Source of the DNA: Isoetes taiwanensis
Lineage: Eukaryota; Streptophyta; Lycopodiopsida; Isoetales; Isoetaceae
Assembly (NCBI GenBank): GCA_021234155.1
Contig: JAJEKV010000064.1
Coordinates: forward strand, 4,464,001 to 4,528,000
DNA length: 64,000 nucleotides
Direction: 5' to 3'
Positions 1 to 11,800 of the stretch are shown piece after piece. Both the position numbers and the translations under genes were made by a program. Every line of letters begins with the position of its first letter. The stretch's first letter is position 1. Under the pieces are notes generated by a model. That model searched no databases and was not told the DNA's origin. It worked only from the letters and a program-made list of their open reading frames with translations.

Positions 1-3000
1 AATTTTTTTACTTTGCATTGGATAATGTTAGTTAATCAAGCTCGATAAATTTATTTCTCAACAATTTAGTTTTTGGATTGGTTTTTGGCCTGTTTTTTTA
101 TTTTTAAAACCAACTATAAGATATGATATATAGCTAGCTGTGTAGGTTAGTCTAGAAACTTCAAAATTTGCAAAGCTCATCTCTATGCCATAGGGTAGAT
201 TCACACTTGTTGTTATGGTATGTTAAATTAATTTTTAACACTTTCCCATTATGATTAAATTATCTTACAATTCACACCAACCATTATATTAAAAGTTTAA
301 CATAATGGTCTCCATCATGAAGCTAAAAAACTCTTTCAATTTGGAAGTCATGGCATTGTCACATCATAGACAAAATAAGGAAGGACTAAATAGACTAGGC
401 ACCCTGGAGGGGTTCTGTTGGTGCTCCTTTAAATAACACTACAAAAAAAGTATGAAGGTAATGTTGACAATTGTAGCCGTATAGGTAACCTATCTATTCA
501 GATTAAGTATTTTTTTGGGGGATCCAGCTATGGAAAAGGAGAGGCCTCTCTCTATAGTACCCGTTCTCTAAAGAAGAGAGGCCATTCACCTTGTAGTACC
601 CACATATTGGGGAAGAAAAGAAGATGTTCTTTGGAGTACATGTGCTCTGACTTCCCCAACATGTTTTTATGTCCTTAATACTTTCTACCTACCCTTTAGA
701 GGGGATCTATAGTACATAATTTGTATCAATATATACAACAGCCCTAGCCCTACTTACTACCTTGGTCAATCCCTTGGTAGCATTAACATCCATGTCTCTT
801 TGAGCAAAACAAAGATGGTCTATCCATCAAACGTCATTTGATGTCTATGTTAACATTAATCCATAAGTATCAAGAATACTCAAAGTATCTTACTATTTTT
901 TTGAGCGTGAACTATGTGGCTTTTTAACCTTGAAATCATTATTTGATCTCTGAGTGATGAATAGAACTAGTGTTCTTTTACATTTTACTATAACCATCAT
1001 AAGGTTTTCATATTTAGGAATTAAGTACATGCCTCAATTATCTTTATGCTTATGCCTAAACATTTTGATATCCATTTAATTTCATATCTGTTTCCATGTT
1101 TTTGACATGAGGTGTGTAAAATTTACAATTCCCTTTTTTTTATATAATGTGAAAGTTTGTATCATAGATTCTTTGGCGCGTTCTGCCATTGCCATATCTT
1201 TATATCTTGACATCAAGTTTCATAATCTCTTACAAGTCTAATAAGGCTCAAATCATTCCAGTTGTAAATACCTTTAGTATAGATTTTACATGTCAAATGA
1301 CTAAGCATGTTATTTGCTTGTACATATTCATTCATGACTAAGTAAATGGTATTTCAAAAAAGAAACTCAACGCTTTTATTAATATCAGGTAACAAATGCT
1401 GGCATATCGACCTGTAATTTTCTGTCTGGCTACTAGTGAGCCATACTAAAATCCATTTTTTTATCATCAGATCTTGGCCTGATGAGGTTTTAAACGGAAA
1501 ATTATTTCAAAATCTCATATATACCAAGGCTTTTAAGTAGAGATTCTATTGCATACACATGCATATTTAAAAAGGTTTAAATAAAAAATGTCATATGCTT
1601 TAAGGATGCAGCTTATGAACTTGCTGCAATTTAAATAGCTAGGTCAAGTACTTAAGTAGATAGAAAAACCAGTTATTTTGCAGAAGAATGCCAAGATCAT
1701 CAAGAAGCACTCCATGTTAGCAGATTCTAGAGTAAAAGAATGCCCATGTAGCAGGTTCTCCATGCACACTTTGTTTTCCAATACCCAGATCTCCTCAATG
1801 TATGGAAAATAGATACTACCATTTCCATTACAGTTGACATAAGCTTTAGAGTAGAACATAAACAATGAGAGAAGAAACACTCGTACCTGCAGCCAATCGT
1901 ACAAACATTAGCAAATAACTTGTTAATGGTGCAAAGGCCAAAAGGTACATTGGTGTTTCTTTATCTCCCTTTATCAATTGCGTACCTTCTGCCCTTGAGC
2001 ATGTAGACTATCAAAGTTAAAATCACCATCATAAAACACTTGTTTTAAAGACTAATATCAAAAACCACCATCTGTACAAACTACAATTATCATGATCATG
2101 AGATCCTTGTTACATATTAACTAGATAGTCATACTCATCTACAAAATGTGATCTTATGCCAACCAGATATTCATAGCCAGTTTTTGGCTAGGCCTATGTA
2201 CAGGCCTACTGTTTTAAAACCAAGCTTAGCAATAATTAAGAAAATTACTTAAACGTTTTAGTGCCCTCGGCATTTGCAGATCAAGAGCTAGAAATACCTA
2301 TATGTTATCCAGATCAGCATCATACTCTTCCACGAAGTGAGTTTCAGGAATGAACTGCCCTGCACTTCCATAGTTTGCACTTTTTTAGTCAAGTGAGTGC
2401 CATAGCCCTCACTATAATTTCTTTTGACTCAAAGTTCCTATCCATATCGAAGGCGCTTCCCAATTGAATCGGTGCCAGAGGAGCTTCTTTTCGACCAAAA
2501 TACCATGCTTATGAATTCCTTAAGATCTTCTTCCCGACCAGCTAGTAGTCAATGCAAAAAGCTTGCATGCAGTTCTTACGAACCCATTCAGGCAAATGCA
2601 GAGGCTTCATTCTTAAGCCAGCCTTTATCAAATGGCTATTGATTAGAATTATTATTTAATTATGGCCCAAATTCAAAGGTTTAATATGGTATTCATCATG
2701 ATTCAATATCTAAAAAAATGGTGCAATGATGAAGTGCTAGATTCCCTACATGATTATTGTATTTAGCATCATGCAAAAGGAATGTCCTTCAATAAATGTC
2801 CATCATATTAAACTATTGGTAATTGTTACAATTTAGTATTTTAGCAACATAAGACCATCCTTTTTTTATGATACTTAAATGCACCTATAGGTGTTGTTAG
2901 TACTTAAGTGCTAATAGAACTATAATCAACCATCTTATATATTAACCATAGAATATATCTAGTATAATCATTGGTAAAAAACGAAAAACTAAAATAAAAA

Positions 3001-3447
3001 GTAAAAAAAGTTGAAGTTAACATATTGATAAAAAGTGCATTCACATATACAAAATATTGGGTTAGTGTTAAGAAATAATAAATTCTATTAAAAATATGTT
3101 CACACCAATAATTATAAGATAATGGATTTCGTTAAAACTAGGTTCACACATAAGTTGTTATGTTAGTGGGAAACCAAACAAAAATAATGACTTTCTTTTG
3201 AGTGTGCTCCCAAGGCGGGGTTAATATTTGTATTACAACCATTAAACTTTTTAGAAAATTGTTATCTTTTGACATAACAGAATCATATGTGAACTAGAAA
3301 TTTAACAAAACTTAACCCCATTAAGCTCTCGAGCCTAATGAAATTTTATACCTGGGAGGTGTGAGTTATTATTATTATTTTTTTTTAATCTAAACTGAAA
3401 CCCCCTAGTGTGAACACAACTCATGTGGATTGGGAGTACTTTTACAG
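1..3447. other. AT-rich upstream stretch, no gene supported
   Basis: This block is AT-rich and I find no exon I can support. I looked here for the missing N-terminal exons of the cyclopropane synthase (a GxGxxG FAD-binding start) and found none on the plus strand. A short open frame at 2424-2642 has no recognisable motif. A low-complexity AAT/TTA run and a polypyrimidine tract precede the first recognised exon at 3448. The missing exons may lie left of the window, since introns in this gene reach 6.5 kb. Confidence 0.6.
541..640 (+). repeat. Two TAGTAC / GAAGAAG modules, also seen in the retroposon at 16.8-18.3 kb
   Basis: Two copies of a loose module occur here: TAGTACCC followed within about 25 bases by an AAGAAGAG-type purine run. 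The first sits inside a 9-bp inverted repeat (543-551 with 575-583). The same TAGTA-then-GAAGAAG pattern occurs about five times in the poly-A retroposon at 16807-18341 and again near 39085-39145. I infer a dispersed repeat family, but the match is a short degenerate motif. Confidence 0.3.
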
Positions 3448-5837
3448 GTACCTTCAGAAAGTAGAAGAAAAGGACCCAGAGATTGATGTAAATGAAACAT
3501 TGGGAAACTTTCTGCAGAGACATGGGTATTCAAAAAAATTCAGGGATTGTTATCTGGTAATCTACTTTTAAAATACAGTTCCTCAGTTCGTTCTTCCAAG
3601 TGTTGATTTGCTTATTATCTACTTACATCAGATTCCTGTGTGCGGATCCATTTGGTCTTGCTCCTCAGAGCAAGTCATGAACTTTTCGGCATTATGTATC
3701 CTCACATTTTGCCAAAATCACCATCTTCTGCAGGTATGATAATTTATTACCTGTAATCCAAGTAGCTAAATTTAAGTCAAACCTCTTGATTAAATCTTGC
3801 AGTTGTTTGGGCGACCACAGTGGCTAACAGTAAAAGGACGTTCTCAGACTTATGTAGAGAAGGTATTTATAGCATCAAAACTGACTTATCTATTTCACCA
3901 AATCCCCTATCCATTCCTTCATTTGTGTTGAAACTGTGCAGATTGTGGCCCAGCTTAAAGAGATGGGTGCTGAGCTACGGCTGAACTGTGCGGTGGATAA
4001 TATAATCTCAAGGACAGAAGGCAAAAATCTCTTCTTCAAATGTTAATATAATTTTGAAAATTATACATGTAATAATGTCTATCGAATTTTGCAGGTATTC
4101 ATGTTGTGGATGTAAAAGGTACAGATACTGTATATGATAAATGCATAATTGGTGCTCACGCACCGGATGCACTCCAGATGTTGGGCGATGAAGCAACATA
4201 TGAGGAGCGATGTATTCTTGGTGCTTTTCAGTATAGCTATAGGTACAGTACGGGATAATATATTGAGTCTCAAATTTAAGGAGCTACAATTTCTTACGCT
4301 TTTCAAAGTGCAGTGACATCTATTTGCATCGCGACACACAATTTCTTCCAAAACATCCTGCATCATGGAGTGCATGGAACTTCTTGGGAAGTCAAGAGGG
4401 TCGTGTTTGCGTCACCTATTGGCTCAACCTTCTGCAGGTTCAAAATGGATGTTATTCACATTTTTTCCTCTGTTCATAGGATCAACCAATTTAAATTCTT
4501 AATATTACTAGTTCTTTCAACACTGCTATGGGAATTATATCCCTTTCCTTGGACAAATGAAATGCAGAATCTCGGAAACACAGGAAAACCCTTCCTTGTA
4601 ACTTTAAACCCCACAAAGAAGCCTCTTTCTGTCATTAGCAAATGGCAGACAGGTCATCCTGTACCCTCTCCAGCCGCAGTTAGAGCCCTTCAGCAACTTG
4701 ATCAAATCCAGGGAAAACGAGGAATATGGTTTTGTGGTGCTTACCAAGGTAATAAGATATATAGCTCCACTTATTATCGCATGCACATTATGAATCACGC
4801 AATTTCTTTTGTAGGGTATGGCTTCCACGAAGATGGTTTGAAGGTACAATATGTAATATGTGCTTATAAATTCTTCAAAATCCTTCGATCACACCGTCTA
4901 ATCTTCACAGGCTGGTTTGAGAGCTGCAAAGAATTTGGTACTTGAGGGGTACAATCCTTTACAAAATTACAAGCAAATGGTTTTCTCATGGTCAGAAACA
5001 GGAGCACGATATTTCGTGATTTCATTCTTGCGAAGCTTTGTCTCTCTTGGACGTATTCAGTGCGTATTCTTTGGGTTTCTGATTGCCTCGATGTTTGAAG
5101 TTTGCTATGATATCACAAATAAATTGTTGTTCACATCTATTTAAACATAGGCTCTTTGAAGATGGTGGTACGATAGTGGATATTGATGGTAAAGACAAGG
5201 GCAGTAATTTGAACTGCAGATTGAGAATTCACAGTCCCTCTTTTTATTGGAAGGTGACGATTAAACTAAACCTATATTTACACCAGACTAATGTACACTC
5301 AATTTTGGCTTGGTAACAGGTTGCTACCAGGGTTGATCTAGGCCTCGCAGAAGCTTATATGGATGGTGATTTCACATTCATAGATGAGAAGCGCGGGCTT
5401 CTTGATTTTCTAATGGTAATGTACTCTATAACAACTGCAAAACGAATTATGTTTTTTGGACAATGAGCTACGTTCGTTGATAAGCACCAAATAGGTACTC
5501 ATCAAGACATCGCACATATTGATAGGCATAAATGACTTGATGACGAAGAAAAAAGTTTGTTTGTAGCTCACCTTACCTTACCTCATTTGAATGTTCTAGC
5601 CAAAAATAAGTTAGGTGAATGGGGTTGTAGCAATTGACACGCATTTTGTAGAGGGCTATAAATGTATTCCTGCAATTGTTTGCTGTGTAAAAATACATTA
5701 GGATCTAAATTCCAAAGAATAAACAAGAAAAAAGGATTAAAAGAAAAATTGCATATGTAAAATTCTGACACCATCTTATCCTATGTGCAGCTTCTAATAA
5801 GGAATAGAGACTTGAAGAGATTTTCAACAAAAAATAG
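3448..5837 (+). other. CFAS: Exons of the amine-oxidase-like half
   Basis: Twelve exons encode the flavin-dependent oxidoreductase-like half. Recognisable stretches in order are a PVCGSIWSC block, QLFGRPQWLTV, a HAPDALQML block, SDIYLHRDTQFLPKHPASW, NLLQ, KWQTGHPVPSP, IWFCGAYQGYGFHEDG (the C-terminal FAD-binding end of amine oxidases), then RIHSPSFYWKV and a DLGLAEAYMDGDF linker that opens the synthase part. The Rossmann GxGxxG start of the FAD domain is not present. Introns here are short (65-375 bp), unlike those of the 3' half. The role of the oxidase-like domain in plant enzymes is not settled. Confidence 0.88.
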
Positions 5838-8800
5838 GTACATTTCTAACTGTAGATTCAATTTGTGATTCATACCATACAATATAAGAGCACCATTCTT
5901 GACATATTGGCGATAGTAGAGAAGTAATTGATAGAGCTAGTTATGATTATTAGGCTTAATGATGATATATAACTTAACCGGCAGGCAAAACTAATTCTGC
6001 GTCTATTGACTGGGTTGTCCATATTTACAACGCTTGTCTACTTGGTTATACAAGTTTGAGTAATTCAAAAGTCATTGTCTAATCTCCAAAGCCAATTAAT
6101 GAATTCCCCTCTTTGCACAAGGGGAGTGGGAGGGAGATAGTCGTTATCCAGCCTTGCTGGCCCTATCTAGCACATGTCGAATTGTGGTAAAACTTAAGAC
6201 CATGATCATATATGGTTTCCAGAGAGAGAACTCAAGACGTAAAATCCCTACCAGTGAACTTCACATTTCATAATTCTAGATCACTACTTCTCAGTGGAAC
6301 GTAATAATCCATCGACTGACTTCTACTTAACTATAAATCACAACACATTATGCTTTCCTACTCTTTGATCGTGCTAATCATTTAGAGTTACACTTGGGAT
6401 ATAGCATCATCTAAATTAGATTCTTCGTGACCTAAAGTCGTGATTGCTAAACTGGTTCTTCTTTCTCCCCTGCCAATTGAATCTTTGACTTGAGATTATC
6501 TAGAAGTCATATTAATTACACTATCCTCATTTTTATTTTTGCCAAAGGACGCTTAAACTGCAGGTCTTACAATTTATCAAGATCTGGTTGTTATAACCGT
6601 TGGATTAAATGAGTTAAACTGCATAAATCTTTGGGTTTGGAAATTATCGTGATAATCCTCTGGGCCTAGATGTTATCCTGACAATCTACAGAATGTTTGA
6701 CCTATTGGTCTCCGTGGACGTTAAAAAATCTATTCTATTCTATTCTACACATAAGCACCTTGCATCAAGCTGCAGTGGCACCTTTCTGTTGCATTGTTGT
6801 TCTGCTGCATTTGTTGGAAGCGGAGCTTGCAATGCTCCGTGAGTTGTGCATGGATTGCTCTAGAAGTGCAAGGAGATTTGAGGATTTGTATGCTCCATCT
6901 TGAATACGCTGATTTCTAGATAAATTGCTCGACTTATGGGTTAAGGGAGGTCAACCTTCCCCATCTCCCTAGAGGGAAGGGTTAACCTCCTCTACTAGTC
7001 TTTCCAAACTCGAGTTACATCAAGTTAGAGGAAAGCTTCATTATGACCATAGCTAGAGAAGAAAAAGAAGTCCTTTGGACTAATATAGATCAGATCAAGT
7101 TGAAAACTTTGATAACATATTGATCATATTTAGGACTAAATACGCTCGCACATATACATAGAGCCTGACTAAAAGTCAAGGGTGCATCTGAAATAAGTTT
7201 TGAAACGATATTATATTTATGCCTTCTATAGAATATGGTCTTTAATCAGCAAATTGGATTAGATCTGATGCCTGCTTAAGTAAAGCCCCCAGTTACCTTA
7301 CATTGAAAATGGCCATATTTGTCTAGCAAACCATTGAATGATCATTATTCGACACAAAAGTGGCTTTCTCACTTGCAAATTTAAGGCATATTCTCCAAAA
7401 TTATCATCTCCATCATATAACCCCCATTAATTTGATGTATAAATGTGTTTTCCTTAGTTATGGACGTATGAAGATAATATATATCATCGAATTGCAATAC
7501 TATAAAACTTAGCTTGAAAATCAATATATGATAATTTTTTTAAAAAAAAGGAAGTTTTAAACAATTAGTAACCATAATGATAGAAAAGACTTGAAATGGC
7601 AAAAAATGCTAGATTTGCAGAATATAATTTGAACTTTTGAGAAGAAATATGCACTATAGAACTAAAAAGAAAAAGTGGTCTAAAAGCAGTTAGTTAATAA
7701 CCAGTATGATAGAAAAGATCTGAAATGGAAAAAAATGACAGCCCTGCAGACTTCTACCAGAATTTGAGTCAAGTAACACGAACTAAAAGGCTCAAACTGT
7801 GATGATGAATCATAACTTTTTATTCTATTTATGGGAGCTTATATAGTGTCACAATGCATACATTGTGACACTTGGCTAAAGCCACCTGGAATATGACTAT
7901 TACATTTAATATAATTATTCAATGTGACTTGTTCTAGTGATAAACGGACCTCTCATTCATCTCAACAGAATTTACAATGGCTGATATTAGGGGATAACTA
8001 TATACACACTGCTAACTATGGTACAAAATTGAAAAAATACACGGAGTAACCAGCAATAACAACCTAGACCCCAAAAAACATAATTCTAACAAAGGTTGAC
8101 TATTGTATTCACTGAAAGCTTATCATTAAAACGCGATTGAGACAAGTGGCTCGGACAAATGCAAAGCTGAAAAAGTCATTAGTATACAAAATTCCATGAG
8201 CAAAGAAGAACCTAAACTTTCGTGCTAGAATTTAACTTGCACATTGCCAAATATTGGAACACAAAACTTGAAATAACCTCTTAAAATAAAGGTAGTCTCT
8301 GCCCTTCCAAGAGGACATGCAGGAGGCAGTTTTATCTAAGATCCATCCTATTATTTCTCCACAGCAGCGTGGTCAGTTGGAATCAAGTATTAATGTCGAT
8401 GACTTGCATTTTCCTGTAGACTCTTTAAAGAAGAATAAGTGCCCAGGCTTGGATGGTTTTCCTGCAGAGTTTTTCCAAGCTTATTGGAATTGTCTTGATG
8501 ATGATGTCTTCAATGCTTTCTCTGAGTTTTGACGGTTCAGGAGCTTGGATATCATCAACACTGGTTGCATTTCCCTTATTCCTAAGTGCAAAGAGCCTAA
8601 AACTATCTTGGATTGGCGCCCTATAACTTTGCTATCTATGGTGTACAAGATCTTTGCTAAGGCTTGTCATGGTGCCATGTGGACAAAACCTCCCCAATAT
8701 AGATGGGGTAGTCACACACGCCAAATTTAAAAGAGGGAAGGTGGCTTCAAAAAAAATGGAATAGGGTACAATTGGAAGGGCCAATTGGAATCTCATGTAG

Positions 8801-11800
8801 AACCCTACCATAAATAGCAATCTCTTAAAATGATCCAGAAGCCCAAAAGTGCATGTAGTGATACATGCATCACATAGGCATGCTTAGCCTATGTGATGGC
8901 TCGGATCAATAGGATAACTATGAGGTCATGTTAGTCATGTGACAACGCATGACAAGGCAAGGACAAACAGACAACCAAAAAGCCCATAACTTAGAAGCAT
9001 CTACAACGACTCCATGGCCTCCACACGTGAGACAAGTTCCATAAGTTCTCACAACTGCCACTCCGAGATGATTGTTTTGATATTCTTGTTAATCCCCAAA
9101 ATTTTGAGAGACATTACAGGTGCAACCGCAAGAGTGGTTGCCGCTTCGTGTGTTTTTCTATTTTGAACATGAGTTGTAAATGTAGTGCTAGATTAGAGGT
9201 CTGTTACAAAAGATTTATTAAAAAGGTGTTTTGCATTCATATTCCTGCACTTAATTTTTCCTCTCTTTTATTTTTTTTCATAAAGCTTGCGCGATAGCCT
9301 GTTAGGTTCTCTACTTCATATAAAAACCCCCATGTTGGTTGTCAGGCAAAAAACTCTAAGCAAGAACCCTAAAAACCTAACACTACTGATACCGGATCTT
9401 AAGCAGATGTCTTCATGTTAAGGGATTCATCATCTTTATAAAAATGATCTATAGCCCTCCAATTTACTTCCAAAGTCCCCTTTAGATCTATCGAATCACA
9501 AGTAAACTACTAGCAATTTCTTCTATATATGATAATTTGAGCATCCAAGATTGGATTAGCAGCCACATTCCTTGGATTTATGAATCCCATAGCTATCACA
9601 CTTCTTGATCAAATTGTATCAAACAATGATTGTTAATAAAAGTCTCTCTAGAATCATACTAAATTCCTCTAAAACCTCCCAAGAAATCCATAAAAGTTTG
9701 GTAAGACCAAAATCAAGGCTTACGTAGCTTATAACTGGCCGAGGAACAAAACATGAGTTAGATCTGGATGCTTCATAGTAGTCTCAAGAACTTCTCCAAC
9801 AAGTTTCATCAAATCTTCCCGTATACTCAAGAATCAAGAAGTTTAATCCCACTACAGACCTTTCCTTGATTACGAATGGTAATATCGATGTCCTAATGTC
9901 GATATCTAAGGTTGTTGTTTCTAGACATCACAACATGCACATCTTTGCTCCACCAATTTTTGAAATAAATATGAGTTGAAATAAGAGTATCAACCTGCCA
10001 CTAGCTGTGAAATCTTTAAAATTATCCATATAAGAGAGAGACCTACTCAGGCTAAATTCTCATAGTTCTATGTCCTTTGAACCTGTTCTAATATCATATT
10101 TGACACTAGCTGATTAAGAGTCAGGCAATGAAGATAGATAGATAGATAAAGGAGCATTTGTCGTCAATGGCCTTGGAAGGTTGTATTTTCACCTCTAAAG
10201 TAAGCTAAGAATATCAAAGTTCATAGGAGGTTTCTTGTTGGTAAGAACGTTATCACAATTGTGCTATATTAATCTCCCATGTGAAACTTAATATTTTAGA
10301 TGGATCTTACTCATAAAAACTTTACCTACCTACCTCTACTCATAAAAACTTTACCTACCTACCTATCTATCTATGAAAAATGAAAAATACTCCATGATTG
10401 GCTCTAGATTTGTGTTCATCTCCAGCTTCACCGTACATGTCATGTTTGAGCCTAAGTGGCACGTTTGAGCCTAGGTGAATGCTTGAGCCTAGACGGCTTG
10501 TTTGAGCATAGGTGGCTTTCAATTTGGGGTTGTTAAAGGTGTCAATTCAACATTTTCTTTCAATTCAAAAGCCTAGCATTAGACAATTCCATGGGCTTTA
10601 TCTTTCCGATGCACATGTTTGTCTTTTGATGTATATGTTGTATAGAATAGAATAGAATAGAATAGAATAGGAAAATGGAGGTTGGGACTCCATTCCCGGT
10701 TTTGCATTTGGGGTCCCGCGACCGGCGGGCGTTAGCCGGGAGCGGGTCACCTGCAAAACTGGGAATGGAGGACCAACCTCCATTCCCCTACAAAATAGAA
10801 ATAGGGGAGTCGAGGCAGAAACAGAGTTTTAAGATCTGTGAAACAGAGTTTTAGGCAAAGATCTGTGAAAACTTAAAACTTAAATTTGAGAAATGGTTGA
10901 GTCTAGGCAAAAACAGAGCTTAGGATCTGTGAAACATAGTGTTTAAGGCAAAAATCTGAGGACTTGCGAATTGCTCAAACTGCTCGAAGACCTATTAAAC
11001 CTGCGAACTGCTTGAAGACCTCCGAAACCTTAAACATGTGAGCTTGAAACATGCAAAATTTAAGAAACGAGCTTCTCAAACTTGCTCGAACATGCTTAAA
11101 CATGCGAGGTACTCAAAGACCTGCTCGAAGAGTGCGGTGCAGTCCTGCGATCTTGTGTGGAAGAGTGCGGTGAAGAGTGCTCGAAACCCTGTGATCTTGT
11201 GTGGAAGATGCGGCAGTGTGGAGCTCCAAGAATCCTAAAACAAAAACCTAAAACCTGCGCCCCCGGTCGATCAGAATGCGTGAACCCTATTTCCATTCCG
11301 TGATATTGGCGGGCGCCACGTGTCGCCCTGAGAATGGGCGCTAGGGAATAATGACGACCCAATTTCTATTTTGTTCTTTTACTATCTCCATCTAATAAGT
11401 GGCATCACGAAGTCTCTTAGCCCATCAAGGTGCATTTACGTATGGTGATTGAGTGTGTGCATCTTAAAGACCAATGGTTTGGATGGTAAAAATGCCCCTC
11501 TTCTTCAACCATTTTAAACAGTATTTCACATAGATGGTTAAGTGGTAGCAAATAATTCATGGATATCCCAAAGTCAATAGATTGGCTTAGAAGATTGTTC
11601 CTTGAATTTCAATTCTCTGTTCTTTGTATATGCGAAGGGTTGAGACTATCAGACTTCTTCTTGTGCGGTCGACTTCGGTAGCATGCTTTGGTTGTTAAAC
11701 TTAGGATTTCTCTAACAAGCCAGCAAATTTTGCTTGCTATTTACATAGATTTATAGCCCAAATTGTGTAGATGAGCATTTCATCTTGCAACTAGTTGGCC

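Noticed and set aside
1644-1904. 86-codon minus-strand frame with a hydrophobic start
   Set aside because: AT-rich composition, no family motif and no splice context. I could not support it as a gene.
2424-2642. Open frame upstream of the synthase gene as its missing N-terminal exon
   Set aside because: The translation has no GxGxxG or other FAD-domain motif and no splice donor in the right phase. It looks like a chance frame.
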